A DNA stretch of 64,000 nt from Calothrix parasitica NIES-267 (GTDB taxonomy: Bacteria; Cyanobacteriota; Cyanobacteriia; Cyanobacteriales; Nostocaceae). Shown here one piece after another: positions 19,241-27,455 of the stretch. The position numbers were made by a program, and so were the translations under genes. How positions within the stretch are numbered: the stretch's first letter is position 1; the number at the start of each line of letters is the position of its first letter. Location of the stretch: assembly GCF_002368095.1 (NCBI RefSeq), contig NZ_AP018227.1, forward strand, positions 62,001 to 126,000, in the 5' to 3' direction. Under the pieces are notes generated by a model that worked only from the letters and a program-made list of their open reading frames with translations, did no database searches and had not been told where the DNA came from.

Positions 19241-19600
19241 GATTACCTATTGCAGCTAATGAATTTTCTTGTCCTGGTTGCCGATCTATTATTGATTCTC
19301 CACACCGCTAAAAGCTGTGGAATTCATATGGCATAGTTAGAATAACCATATTATCCATTCATTAAATCTAACCGGTTCCCAGGCTCACCTCGTTCTCCTT
19401 AAAGGAAGGGTGATATCTCCTTAACCACGCCGCCAATTCGCAAGAAGGACGTATATATACTTCCCGAGAGTCCCTCAGTAAGTTTTAAAGTCTTGTACTG
19501 ACTTCAATCACTATACCATTCACGGCAGCGCCAAAGTGCCTATTCCAATTTCATCCCACGGTTTCTAATCGTGGGCTTTCATTGTCACGAATTCAGGTAA
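19241..19600 (-). pseudogene. Possible degenerate tnpB tail of an IS200/IS605-type element
   Basis: On the minus strand a short stretch reads EGLSGSIYTSFLRIGGVVKE, which resembles the C-terminal tail of cyanobacterial TnpB-like proteins as I recall them; frames on either side are broken by stops. Two hairpins flank it: CCACAGC...GTGTGG near 19298-19318 and CCCACG...CGTGGG near 19556-19577, as expected for element ends. No catalytic RuvC motif remains. This rests on memory of the family and weak similarity only. Confidence 0.3.
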
Positions 19601-19708
19601 ATCAGCATTTTATAGCAATCGCAAAGCAACCATCTCTATAAAAGAAACTTTAATTTTGGCGATTAGATAATAAAAACTAATTCTCAAGAGTATTTTGATT
19701 GATAAAAA

Positions 19709-20437
19709 CTATTCTTCAAGTTCAGCAATCACAACAGTAATATTATCATGTCCGCCCTGCTCCTTAGCTCCTTCGATTAGGGAGAGGGCTGTTTTCTCTA
19801 AAGCTGTGCTTTCTTGGAGATAGTAGGCAATATGCTCATCTGCAAGTTCTTCTGTCAAACCGTCGCTGCATAGTAAAAGACGGTCTCCAGATTTTATATC
19901 GAGAGGTTGTACGTCAACTTCATGTAAGTCATCGCGTCCGAGACAACGAGATAAAACGTGACGGAAAGGGTGATTTCGGGCTTCTTCTATGGTGATATCG
20001 CCCATTTTTAAGGCACGAGCAACCCAAGTATGATCTTCGGTGATTAATTCTAATAAAGAAGAGCGGAAGCGGTATAAACGCGAATCACCAATGTGAGCTA
20101 CGTAAGGAGATTCACCAGGACGGAATACAACTGTGACTACAGTAGTTCCCATGTCGGCTCGTTCAGAATGTTCTTGCTGATCTTTGAGAATAGCTTCGTT
20201 AGCTTCCCACAAAGCAGACTGTAATAATTCGTCCGAAGACTTAGAACTGTCCCAATTTGATATCAGGTACTTTTGAATTTGCATTGAAGCAATTCGACTT
20301 GCTTCTTCACCTCCGGCATGACCACCCATGCCATCAGCTACAATAAAAAACCGACCTTCTGGGTCAATGTAAAAAGCATCCTGATTATTAGAACGAATAA
20401 GTCCCGGATCGCTAAAACCCGTGAATTTAAGTTTCAT
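19709..20437 (-). CDS. PP2C-family serine/threonine protein phosphatase
   Basis: A 242 aa metal-dependent phosphatase that reverses Hanks-type kinase phosphorylation. Metal-binding motifs are visible: RSNNQDAF near residue 15, FFIVADGMGGHAGGE, TVVTVVF, a VAHIGDSRLYRF segment, LLCSDGLTE and HDNITVVIAEL at the end. This is a minimal catalytic domain without extra modules. The gene lies 17 bp downstream of the ABC1 kinase gene on the same strand, so they are probably cotranscribed. A Ser/Thr kinase gene lies at 16.5-18 kb. Confidence 0.93.
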   Translation of the reverse strand: MKLKFTGFSDPGLIRSNNQDAFYIDPEGRFFIVADGMGGHAGGEEASRIASMQIQKYLISNWDSSKSSDELLQSALWEANEAILKDQQEHSERADMGTTVVTVVFRPGESPYVAHIGDSRLYRFRSSLLELITEDHTWVARALKMGDITIEEARNHPFRHVLSRCLGRDDLHEVDVQPLDIKSGDRLLLCSDGLTEELADEHIAYYLQESTALEKTALSLIEGAKEQGGHDNITVVIAELEE

Positions 20438-20454
20438 ATAGTTTTATATTTAAA

Positions 20455-22140
20455 CTAATACATACGGTCGTAACGGTCGAGGCGCAAAAGCAATCTAATT
20501 AGCAGCCACGATACAGTTGCTGCAATTAAACCCGCAAAGACTGCGAACCATACATAATTTTGAACCAACAAAATGGTAGCTGAAAGGGTAAATCCACTGA
20601 TTATCAGTGCATAAATTCCTCCTAGCTGAATATTTGTTTGTCTCCGCAGCAGACGCTCTGTTTCAATAGACCGGACACGCACTCGCACATCTCCCCGCTC
20701 AAGTTTTTCTAGTGTATCTTCTAATCTACGTGGTAGACCAAATGCACTAGTACTGACCTGAACTGCTTGACGACTCAGTTCGTTAATTATACTGTTCCCT
20801 TCGGAACCATTCATATCACTCATAAGCTCCATTGCGTATGGTTTAGCGACTTCCATAAAGCTAAAGTCTGGATCTAACCCCTTACCAACTCCTTCAAGAG
20901 TAGAAAAAGCTCTCATCACAAAAGTGAAAGTAGCCGGAAATCTAAACGGCTGGTCATAAGCTATTTCGTACAAGTCTTCGCTGATACTTGCTACAGACTG
21001 TTTCTCAAAGGGCTTGTCCATAAAATGATCCAGCATGTACTGAACCGAACGTCGCACTGGTCCCATGTCATCACTTGGAGCTAATGCTCCCAAATTGATT
21101 AACGAATTAACAACTCGCTCGCCATCTTTAGAAGCAACACCAAAAAGCGTATCCATTAATCCTTCCCGCACGTTGGACTGAATTTTGCCCATCATGCCAA
21201 AGTCATAAAATATTAACGCACCATTTGGACTAACGGCAATATTTCCTGGGTGGGGGTCAGCATGAAAAAAGCCATTATTGAGCAATTGATGCAGGTAAGC
21301 TTCGGCTCCTTGACGAGCAAGAACCTTTCTATCTAAACCTGCGGCTTCTAAAGCTTCATACTGACTAATTTTAATACCAGGTACATATTCTAACGTCAAG
21401 ACTCTTGGTGAAGCATAGCGCCAGTAAACGCGCGGAACCTTAACCCACTCTTGAGCGCGGAAGTTACGGCGGAAAGTATCGGCATTACGACCTTCGTTCA
21501 GATAATCAATTTCTTCCCAAAGGATGCGACAACATTCTTCATAGATGCCAACCCAATCTCGTCCTCTTCCCCACTTCGGGTGATTTTGAAAGTATCGTGT
21601 AATACCTTTAAGGATTTTTAAATCAATTTCAAAAAGTTGTTTTAATCCCGGACGCTGTATTTTAACAACAACTGCTTCCCCAGAATGCAGCACGGCTTTG
21701 TGAACTTGTCCTAAACTAGCAGCAGCTAAGGGAATAGGTTCAAAACTTGCAAACAACTCGGGAATTTTCTTTCCAAGTTCGTATTCAATTATTTCTTCTA
21801 CTTGTTCGTAACTAAAAGCAGGTACCCGATCTTGGAGTTTAGTTAATTCTTCAACATATTCACTAGGGAATATATCGGCACGAGTAGAAAATAACTGACC
21901 TACTTTGATAAAAGTAGGTCCTAAATCTAGCAGGGTATTACGAATCCAAACTGCTTGCCATTTTCTTCTTGCAGCCTTTTTGGTTTCAGTGGCTCCCCCA
22001 CGGTAGCTCCAGGACTTGTTGTACAGCCAAAGCCTCAACATCAAAGTCAGAACAAATGACCAAATGTCAACGAAGCGTCGCCTGCTAGAATAATTTTTGC
22101 GGTTCCAACGATATGCGTTATCTGAATAACCCTTTTCCAT
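20455..22140 (-). CDS. ABC1/UbiB (AarF) family atypical protein kinase
   Basis: ABC1-type proteins are atypical kinases linked in cyanobacteria and plastids to prenylquinone metabolism and thylakoid lipids. Signature segments are GPTFIKVGQLFSTRADIFP (KxGQ motif), an alanine-rich loop AAASLGQVHKA in place of the glycine loop, VVVKIQRPG, the catalytic FHADPHPGNIAV and YDFGMMGK. Two hydrophobic segments at the C-terminus (IYALIISGFTLSATILLV and FAVFAGLIAATVSWLLI) anchor it to a membrane. I chose the ATG at 22140 (MEKGYSDNAYRW), giving 561 aa, over an upstream non-conserved extension. It precedes the PP2C gene by 17 bp. Confidence 0.92.
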   Translation of the reverse strand: MEKGYSDNAYRWNRKNYSSRRRFVDIWSFVLTLMLRLWLYNKSWSYRGGATETKKAARRKWQAVWIRNTLLDLGPTFIKVGQLFSTRADIFPSEYVEELTKLQDRVPAFSYEQVEEIIEYELGKKIPELFASFEPIPLAAASLGQVHKAVLHSGEAVVVKIQRPGLKQLFEIDLKILKGITRYFQNHPKWGRGRDWVGIYEECCRILWEEIDYLNEGRNADTFRRNFRAQEWVKVPRVYWRYASPRVLTLEYVPGIKISQYEALEAAGLDRKVLARQGAEAYLHQLLNNGFFHADPHPGNIAVSPNGALIFYDFGMMGKIQSNVREGLMDTLFGVASKDGERVVNSLINLGALAPSDDMGPVRRSVQYMLDHFMDKPFEKQSVASISEDLYEIAYDQPFRFPATFTFVMRAFSTLEGVGKGLDPDFSFMEVAKPYAMELMSDMNGSEGNSIINELSRQAVQVSTSAFGLPRRLEDTLEKLERGDVRVRVRSIETERLLRRQTNIQLGGIYALIISGFTLSATILLVQNYVWFAVFAGLIAATVSWLLIRLLLRLDRYDRMY

Positions 22141-22277
22141 AGCTTTTGCAAAGCCGTTGATGTTCAACCGAGCAGAGACTAAGAGATGCAAATCTCCTAG
22201 CACTCGGCATCTTTATCAACGGAAATACCCCTTTATATTTCCTTTTATTATCAAAAATCGACTTTTTCTCTTCAGCT

Positions 22278-22619
22278 TTAAACCGAACCAGTACGATGAC
22301 GTTGCAATTCGGTACGCAATACGGCAATTTCTGCTCGTAGTTCGTCAATCATTGCTTGTAAATCAAGAGGTTCCGAATTGGTTTCGACCGTACCCGTAGC
22401 GGGAACAGTAGAAGTCCCAGTTCCATCACCATAGGATGAAGCAGAACGTTCTGCTCGCTCCATCACTTCAGTTGTAAACGAGCGCATGTTCTCTTTAAGT
22501 TCAGCATCTAATTTACCCAGTTCGCTTAAAGCATCCGTAAAAGCGCTTTCCATACGCTCATTAATAACTTCAGCGGCTGCTCTACCTACGAAAAATGCCT
22601 GTACAAGGGGGTTACTCAT
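22278..22619 (-). CDS. Small conserved protein (DUF6825-like)
   Basis: A 113 aa protein starting MSNPLVQAFFVGRAAAEV, with a helical N-terminal half, a Gly/Thr-rich flexible middle (about residues 65-85), and a C-terminal coiled-coil helix (LQAMIDELRAEIAVLRTEL). This architecture fits a family found in cyanobacteria and plastids without a settled function; the family name is from memory. The ATG at 22619 is preferred to an upstream in-frame ATG because the family begins with MSNP. It is transcribed toward the ABC1 kinase gene with a 137 bp gap, perhaps as part of the same unit. Confidence 0.75.
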   Translation of the reverse strand: MSNPLVQAFFVGRAAAEVINERMESAFTDALSELGKLDAELKENMRSFTTEVMERAERSASSYGDGTGTSTVPATGTVETNSEPLDLQAMIDELRAEIAVLRTELQRHRTGSV

Positions 22620-22765
22620 AATTAATTTTTTTATGGTTATCCGCAAAAAAATTATAGCTTGCCACTATGCCCAACGTGCTTATATCACTTAGATTTACTT
22701 GACATTATTTTTGAGCTATCTCTAAAGTGCAGCAACGCATAACACCGTAAATTATTGCGATATAT

Positions 22766-22834
22766 AGGTTTGAGGATATTAAACCTTTAGAGCAGGCTAG
22801 CTCTCTATAGATTTTCTATAGTTTTCTCAAACCT
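22766..22834. repeat. Inverted repeat with internal stems
   Basis: 9 bp arms AGGTTTGAG and CTCAAACCT enclose two further self-complementary stretches (GAGC...GCTC and CTATAG...CTATAG). Possibly a small structured RNA; no other support. Confidence 0.4.
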
Positions 22835-23267
22835 GAATTAAAGGCGATAATAAAAATATATTTTGATAAATACATCTAATTTTATGTCATCAAAGCTAGA
22901 CAATTTAAATTAACGCTCAAAAAAATACCATATGGGCTGTAGTCACGTAAAACATAGGTAACAATTTTCTTTCTTAGTATTCAATTAATCGTGCCCCATT
23001 AGAAGACTTCCCAATTGAATTAAAGAAGCGAAAAGGGAAGGGTTAAAAGAGGAAAAGTAATTTTTATCAGAAATCTAGAAAAGTGAGGAAGTAAGTAAAA
23101 ATTTCCTTTTCACAACTAACCAGACAAACAACAACTTACTTTTAATTTTCGCCAATTATTTATACTAAATTACATTTGATATGAATAAACTTTTGAAATT
23201 AGCTTGACTATATTAATAATTTAAAAATCGATATTTAATCAGAGTTTAAACCCTTGTTAATAAGAAT

Positions 23268-23393
23268 AGGACTTACGCAAAAGCCACGAAATTAGGTCAT
23301 TACGAGCGAAGCGAAGTAATCTCCCTAAATGCTGCGATTGCTTCCCTACACTACGTTCCGGTCGCAATGACAAATCTTCGTTGCGTAAGTCCT
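23268..23393. mobile_element. 126 bp MITE-like element with 13 bp terminal inverted repeats
   Basis: AGGACTTACGCAA at the left end and its exact complement TTGCGTAAGTCCT at the right end bound a 126 bp element with no gene. A second, degenerate copy occurs at 58290-58427, sharing the CTTCCCTACACTACGTT and GGTCGCAATGACA segments. No transposase of its own is in the window. Confidence 0.85.
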
Positions 23394-23401
23394 GAAGAAA
23401 T

Positions 23402-23673
23402 AGGAATGGCCGCAACCGGCACATTTTTCTAGTAGGGGAGGCAAAATACGGTGAGTTAGTGCGGTCTTGGGGAGCCATTGCGTTGCGCGGGAACAAGCGC
23501 GTTGTAGCAAATGGCGTGGTTTCCCCCATGAGCAACTAAGGAACCCGGAGGGTGTAGATTTTCTTCCCGTATTATTGCTGAGGCACGTGACACTTTGAAC
23601 AAAGCACGAACGTAGTCACAATGTTTTCAGTGTCACGCACCAGCCGAGTATTGTGACAATTGCGGCCATTCCT
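23402..23673. mobile_element. 272 bp element with 14 bp terminal inverted repeats
   Basis: AGGAATGGCCGCAA (23402-23415) and TTGCGGCCATTCCT (23660-23673) are perfect inverted ends. The interior is GC-richer than the surroundings and contains a further stem GTGACAC...GTGTCAC. It begins 8 bp after the neighbouring 126 bp element. It carries no credible gene, so it is a non-autonomous element or a large structured repeat. Confidence 0.75.
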
Positions 23674-23806
23674 GAAAAAGATAGATTTTTAATTGACATT
23701 AGAAATGAATAGATTAAAACAATGCATACCATTTGTTTTATCTATTCATGTTGAATAATAAACACGTATGAGAGCAGTAACGACAGCAAATATTAAGTTA
23801 AATAAA

Positions 23807-23869
23807 CTTTAACAACGTAAATGTTGTTAAAGTAATGTATATTGAGTGAAAGCAACGCAAATGTTGCTT
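23807..23869. promoter_or_regulatory. Two related hairpins/palindromes upstream of the LysR gene
   Basis: CTTTAACAAC-GTAAAT-GTTGTTAAAG (23807-23832) and AAGCAAC-GCAAAT-GTTGCTT (23850-23869) share the AACG(T/C)AAATGTTG core and are spaced by 17 bp, ending 95 bp before the start codon. They could be autoregulatory sites for the LysR protein or tandem palindromic repeats. Confidence 0.5.
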
Positions 23870-23964
23870 AAGTCACGAATTCTATACATATGGGAAATAA
23901 AACCTGTATTAAGCCAAAGTTGGAAAATATCGCTGTTAAATAGCTACTAATAGTAAATAATTTT

Positions 23965-24996
23965 ATGAAAAGTTATGTAGGGGATGTCAGACAAAAAGAC
24001 ACTCTGTTAAAGTCTATTACTTTAGACCAATTGCAAGTATTTGAAGCTGCTGCTAGACATTCTAGTTTTACTCGTGCAGCAGAAGAATTATTTGTAACTC
24101 AACCGACTGTTTCGATGCAGGTCAAACATCTTACGCAGGCTGTAGGTGTACCTCTGTTTGAGTATGTCGGAAAGCGTATTTATCTAACGGAAGCAGGAAA
24201 AGAGGTCTTAAGTACTTGTAAGGAAATTTTCAAATGTCTGGACAGACTTGAAACTACTATTGTTGATTTAAAGGGAATGAAGCAAGGAAGACTGCGATTA
24301 GCAGCAGTTACAACGACAAAATATTTTATTCCCAAGCTGCTCAAACCATTTTGTCAACTTTATCCTGGTGTGAGCGTTTCTTTGGAAATAACCAATCACA
24401 ATGTGTTGCTGTCCCGGTTAAATGAGAATCTTGATGACCTTTATATTCTCAGTTGTCCTCCAGAAAGAGAGGATATGGAAACACGGGCTTTTTTGGACAA
24501 CCCGATAGTATTAGTTGCTCCAATAGATCATCCTTTTGCTCATAAGCAAAATATTCCCTTGAAATATTTAACGAATGAACCTTTCATTATGCGAGAGCAA
24601 GGTTCTGGGACTCGTAAAGTAGTACAGCAATTTTTTGCTCAGAATAAAATATCGGTACCGATAAATTTGGAGCTTGGGAGTAATGAAGCTATCCAGCAAG
24701 CAGTATCTGACGGTTTGGGAATTTCAGCTTTATCTCTTCATACCTTAAATTCAACAGATATAATCAATAAACTCGCGATATTAGACGTTGAAGGTTTTCC
24801 CTTATATCGTCAATGGCATGTAGTATATCCTAAGAAAAAACAGCTTTCGATTACTGCTAGTACTTTTTTAGAATATTTATTAGTACAAAGCCAACAATTT
24901 TCTGTTGACCAAAAAAATCCTTTACAACTGATGAAAGATTTGCAAACAATATCATCCCTTGCTACAAATAATGTAAAAGCAAAGGTTACAAGTTGA
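23965..24996 (+). CDS. LysR-type transcriptional regulator (CbbR/CmpR/RbcR-like)
   Basis: A 343 aa LTTR. The N-terminal winged helix-turn-helix spans LDQLQVFEAAARHSSFTRAAEELF and TQPTVSMQVKHL, followed by a linker helix and a two-lobed effector domain (LRLAAVTTTKYFIPKLL, NHNVLLSRL, GSGTRKVVQQFF, ELGSNEAIQQAVSDGLGI). These match the branch that regulates carbon assimilation genes in cyanobacteria, with co-inducers such as RuBP or 2-phosphoglycolate in characterised members. No target operon is divergent from it here, since the upstream 1.3 kb contains only repeats, so the target is unknown. It begins about 20 residues before the HTH, and the ATG at 23965 is accepted. Confidence 0.88.
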   Translation: MKSYVGDVRQKDTLLKSITLDQLQVFEAAARHSSFTRAAEELFVTQPTVSMQVKHLTQAVGVPLFEYVGKRIYLTEAGKEVLSTCKEIFKCLDRLETTIVDLKGMKQGRLRLAAVTTTKYFIPKLLKPFCQLYPGVSVSLEITNHNVLLSRLNENLDDLYILSCPPEREDMETRAFLDNPIVLVAPIDHPFAHKQNIPLKYLTNEPFIMREQGSGTRKVVQQFFAQNKISVPINLELGSNEAIQQAVSDGLGISALSLHTLNSTDIINKLAILDVEGFPLYRQWHVVYPKKKQLSITASTFLEYLLVQSQQFSVDQKNPLQLMKDLQTISSLATNNVKAKVTS

Positions 24997-25193
24997 GAAT
25001 TAGGAGTTAGGAGTTAAGAGTTAGAAATTAACTAGTACAGTGCGGCGTAAATAAGGCAACCATTAAAAATGGCTGAAAAGCCCCAGATATCAAACTTTTT
25101 ACTTCTTACTTTTTACTTCTTACTTCCGCGAAGCGGTACTAGTAACTTAGTTTATCCTTTCTCAACCTATGCCCAATCCCCTTTTTCTGATTA

Positions 25194-25811
25194 TCAATCC
25201 AATTCTCTCCGACCTTCTAAAGCCCTTGCCAAAGTGACTTCATCAGCATATTCTAAATCACCACCTACAGGTAGACCAAAGGCGATTCTTGTTACTTTGG
25301 TGAATGGCTTAATCAATTGACCGACATATAACGTAGTGGTTTCACCTTCTACGCTAGGACTAATAGCTAAAATAACTTCTTTAGGTTTTCGTTGACTTAT
25401 CCGTCGTACTAAAGGTTGAATATTTAATTGCTCCGGACCAATACCTTCTATAGGAGAAATCACTCCTCCTAAAACATGATATCTACCTTTGAATTCTCTG
25501 GTTTTTTCTAAAGCAATTACATCGCGAGAATCCGCGACCACACATATAGTTTCGTTATCTCGCTTGGGGTTGCGGCAGATTTCACAAACGGGTTCGGAAG
25601 ATAAATGAAAGCACTCCCGACATAAACCTACCCGTTTTTTGGCATCAATCAAAGCCTGTGCTAAAGCTTCTATTTCGGCTTCCGGTCGTTTCAAGATGTG
25701 CAGCGCTAATCTTTGAGCGGTTTTGGGTCCAACTCCGGGTAAGCGTTGCAGTTGCTCGATTAATCTTGCTAAAGGACGTGCGTAAACCGTTTTCTTATCT
25801 CCAGTACTTGA
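25194..25811 (-). CDS. recR: Recombination mediator RecR, no normal start codon found
   Basis: RecR loads RecA at gaps with RecF/RecO. Full domain order is visible: HhH segment ([18 protein letters not shown]), C4 zinc finger ([16 protein letters not shown]), Toprim domain ([22 protein letters not shown]) and the C-terminal EGRRELD. The conserved N-terminal part [13 protein letters not shown] is encoded up to about 25780, but the frame reaches a TAA at 25812-25814 without any ATG, GTG or TTG. An ATG at 25831-25829 exists in the next frame, so a one-base shift near the AAAA run at about 25790 would join it. Either a sequencing or true frameshift, or a non-canonical start, is implied. End coordinate is the limit of the open frame. 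Confidence 0.85.
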   Translation of the reverse strand, partial: SSTGDKKTVYARPLARLIEQLQRLPGVGPKTAQRLALHILKRPEAEIEALAQALIDAKKRVGLCRECFHLSSEPVCEICRNPKRDNETICVVADSRDVIALEKTREFKGRYHVLGGVISPIEGIGPEQLNIQPLVRRISQRKPKEVILAISPSVEGETTTLYVGQLIKPFTKVTRIAFGLPVGGDLEYADEVTLARALEGRRELD

Positions 25812-25963
25812 TTACCTATATATAATGACATTCTTAGAGAATTTTGGATTGTTTTTTTTTGATAAAAGTATCGAGGTGAGCGCGTTTTTCCCTAAGTTAG
25901 CTTTATTCACATATCAAATCGGATTCCTAAGTACCCGTGCAAAATTAATTCAACATATTGTTT

Positions 25964-26003
25964 GGATAGGGAATAGGGAATAGGGAACGGGGAACGGGGA
26001 ACA
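25964..26003. repeat. Heptamer tandem repeat (GGGAATA/GGGAACG)
   Basis: About five 7 bp units with gradual drift from GGGAATA to GGGAACG to GGGAACA. Confidence 0.8.
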
Positions 26004-26108
26004 GCTATATAACTGTAGGGTAAACATACAATTAAATTTGCTTATCTGCTTATATTAGTTATTCGTTGATATTTATGATTCGAGATACAGTAAAATATCA
26101 CCGTACAA

Positions 26109-26167
26109 ATTAGACAAATAAAATCTAATTACAGGGTGTATTTACAGTTCTTTAACTAACTATTAAA
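26109..26167. repeat. Duplicated 3'-flank of cobW, copy 1
   Basis: About 59 bp (beginning ATTAGACAAATAAAATCTAA) is nearly identical to 50454-50512. Here it lies downstream of the cobW-1 stop; there it lies between folE and hemB. Confidence 0.8.
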
Positions 26168-26170
26168 TAA

Positions 26171-26277
26171 TATAGCAATTCTAGATAATTCGTGAGAAAG
26201 CTAAGTGCCAGAAACCCGGTTTTTCCAACCAAAAAACCGGGTTTCTAAAATCTCACAAATGATTTAGGAATGCTATA
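26171..26277. mobile_element. 107 bp palindromic MITE-like element at the 3' end of cobW-1
   Basis: Terminal TATAGCA / TGCTATA ends continue inward as imperfect complementary arms (left AATTCTAGATAATTCGTGAGA, right TCTCACAAATGATTTAGGAAT split here for length) to a central perfect stem AGAAACCCGGTTTTT (26210-26224) with its complement at 26232-26246. The last codon and the stop of cobW-1 (26273-26278) lie in its right end. Confidence 0.75.
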
Positions 26278-27340
26278 GCAAACAGTTATTAAGTTGAGAA
26301 TAAATTTCATTCTTATCCAAGTTGCGACCAATGAAAACTAGCTGGTTTTGACGGTTTGTGGTTGACCATTCATCAGCATTGAGTTGATAGCGAGGACCGC
26401 TAAGTTGAAAAATATGTCGTAATTCGCTGTCGCTAAACCACAGGATACCCTTGGCTCTAAACACATTTTCTGGCATTTCTTCATTAAGAAATGTTTCAAA
26501 TTTATGCACATCAAAAGGTTTATCGCTTTGGAAGGAAATGGAAATGAATCCATCGTTTTCTAAATGATTTGAATGATGATGATGGTCATGGTGGTCATGA
26601 TGGTCATGATGGTCATGATGTTCATGATGGTCATGGTGGTCGTGGTGATGATGCTCGTGACTATCTTCCTCAATCAAGGAAGAATATTCTTCTTTAGGAG
26701 TCAAGTCCACATCTAAGATTAATGGTAGAGCAACTTTACCGTGGCAAGTGCGGAGAATTTTTGCACCAGCTTTAGTTTCCTTAACAAAACTTTCTAGCTC
26801 TACTAACTTTTCTTCACCAACTAAATCAGTTTTGTTGAGGAGGATAATATCACCATAATTTATCTGTTTTAAAGCAGCTTCACTTTGAAAATGTTCGCTG
26901 TTGAAAGCTTCTGCATCAACTAGAGTAAGTATGGAATCGATATTAGTTAAATCTCTGAGTTCTGTTCCTAAAAAAGTTAAAACAATTGGTAATGGGTCAG
27001 CTACACCTGTAGTTTCTATGACCATATAGTCAATGCGTTCGTCTCTTTCTAAAATTCGATAAACCGCATCAACTAATCCATCGTTAATAGTACAACAAAT
27101 ACAGCCGTTACTCAGTTCCATCATGTCATCGTCTGTAGAAATGAGCAACTGACTATCAATATTAATATCACCGAATTCATTTACAAGCACGGCAACTTTC
27201 AAATCTTCTTTGTTCTGAAGAATTTGATTGAGTAATGTTGTTTTACCACTACCTAAAAACCCGGTAATAATAGTAACAGGCATTCCTCTTTTAGGAATAT
27301 CAGGAATAATATCAGATTTGGGTGCAGTTAGTTGAGTCAT
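26273..27340 (-). CDS. CobW/COG0523 G3E GTPase with histidine-rich loop, zinc metallochaperone (cobW-1)
   Basis: A 355 aa P-loop GTPase thought to load zinc into target enzymes during scarcity. Walker A is GFLGSGKTT, the metal-binding CXCC motif is GCICCT, the Walker B/switch region ETTGVADP follows, and the guanine motif is NKTDLV. A His/Asp-rich loop (about residues 228-257, repeats of DHH) can bind several metal ions. The CobW C-terminal domain runs from FRAKGILWF to LVFIGRNLD. The last codon and stop come from an inserted element. It closes the thrS operon downstream of DUF1636, a known genomic partner of COG0523 proteins; a Zur box heads the operon at 30046. Confidence 0.93.
   Translation of the reverse strand: MTQLTAPKSDIIPDIPKRGMPVTIITGFLGSGKTTLLNQILQNKEDLKVAVLVNEFGDINIDSQLLISTDDDMMELSNGCICCTINDGLVDAVYRILERDERIDYMVIETTGVADPLPIVLTFLGTELRDLTNIDSILTLVDAEAFNSEHFQSEAALKQINYGDIILLNKTDLVGEEKLVELESFVKETKAGAKILRTCHGKVALPLILDVDLTPKEEYSSLIEEDSHEHHHHDHHDHHEHHDHHDHHDHHDHHHHSNHLENDGFISISFQSDKPFDVHKFETFLNEEMPENVFRAKGILWFSDSELRHIFQLSGPRYQLNADEWSTTNRQNQLVFIGRNLDKNEIYSQLNNCLL
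26575..26665. repeat. 9 bp tandem repeats encoding the metal-binding loop
   Basis: Runs of GGTCATGAT/GGTCATGGT units encode repeated Asp-His-His triplets within cobW-1. The array is prone to length change, so loop size may vary between strains. Confidence 0.8.
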
Positions 27341-27423
27341 GATTTCTCCTTGTATTTATTACTAAATTTTGATTTTTATCAAATTATTTAGACGTAAAAT
27401 GGATTTTCTATTTTTACGAATTA

Positions 27424-27455
27424 CGTTAGCGCAGCATGTCCCGGAGGGACATATT
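27424..27455. repeat. GTTAGCG-type palindromic repeat
   Basis: GTTAGCGCAGC followed by ATGTCCCGGAGGGACAT (hairpin), ending in the stop codon of the DUF1636 gene. The same unit occurs at 53645-53676 and in altered form at 42230, 53579 and 58326. Confidence 0.75.

Larger units (their letters stand above)
18674..19708. other. 1035 bp region upstream of nblA
   Basis: Contains the nblA promoter region, a hairpin at 19112-19141 and, from about 19241 to 19600, a degenerate stretch that may be the tail of an IS200/IS605-type element. No intact gene. Confidence 0.5.
22620..23964. other. 1.35 kb repeat-rich intergenic region
   Basis: Contains an inverted repeat AGGTTTGAG/CTCAAACCT (22766-22834), two small mobile-looking elements (23268-23393 and 23402-23673) and two related hairpins just upstream of the LysR gene (23807-23869). 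Open frames across it lie inside the repeats and are not called. Confidence 0.7.
25812..26272. other. 461 bp region between recR and cobW-1
   Basis: Contains a heptamer repeat (GGGAATA/GGGAACG units, 25964-26003), a segment at 26109-26167 that recurs between folE and hemB (50454-50512), and most of the 107 bp element at 26171-26277. No gene. Confidence 0.7.

Noticed and set aside
23257-23535. Minus-strand open frame of 92 codons
   Set aside because: It spans the 126 bp MITE-like element and the start of the 272 bp element; composition is that of repeats.
27368-27383. Palindrome TTTGAT-TTTT-ATCAAA upstream of cobW-1 as a Zur box
   Set aside because: It lacks the TGATAAT half-site pattern and cobW-1 is probably served by the thrS operon promoter; kept as unproven.
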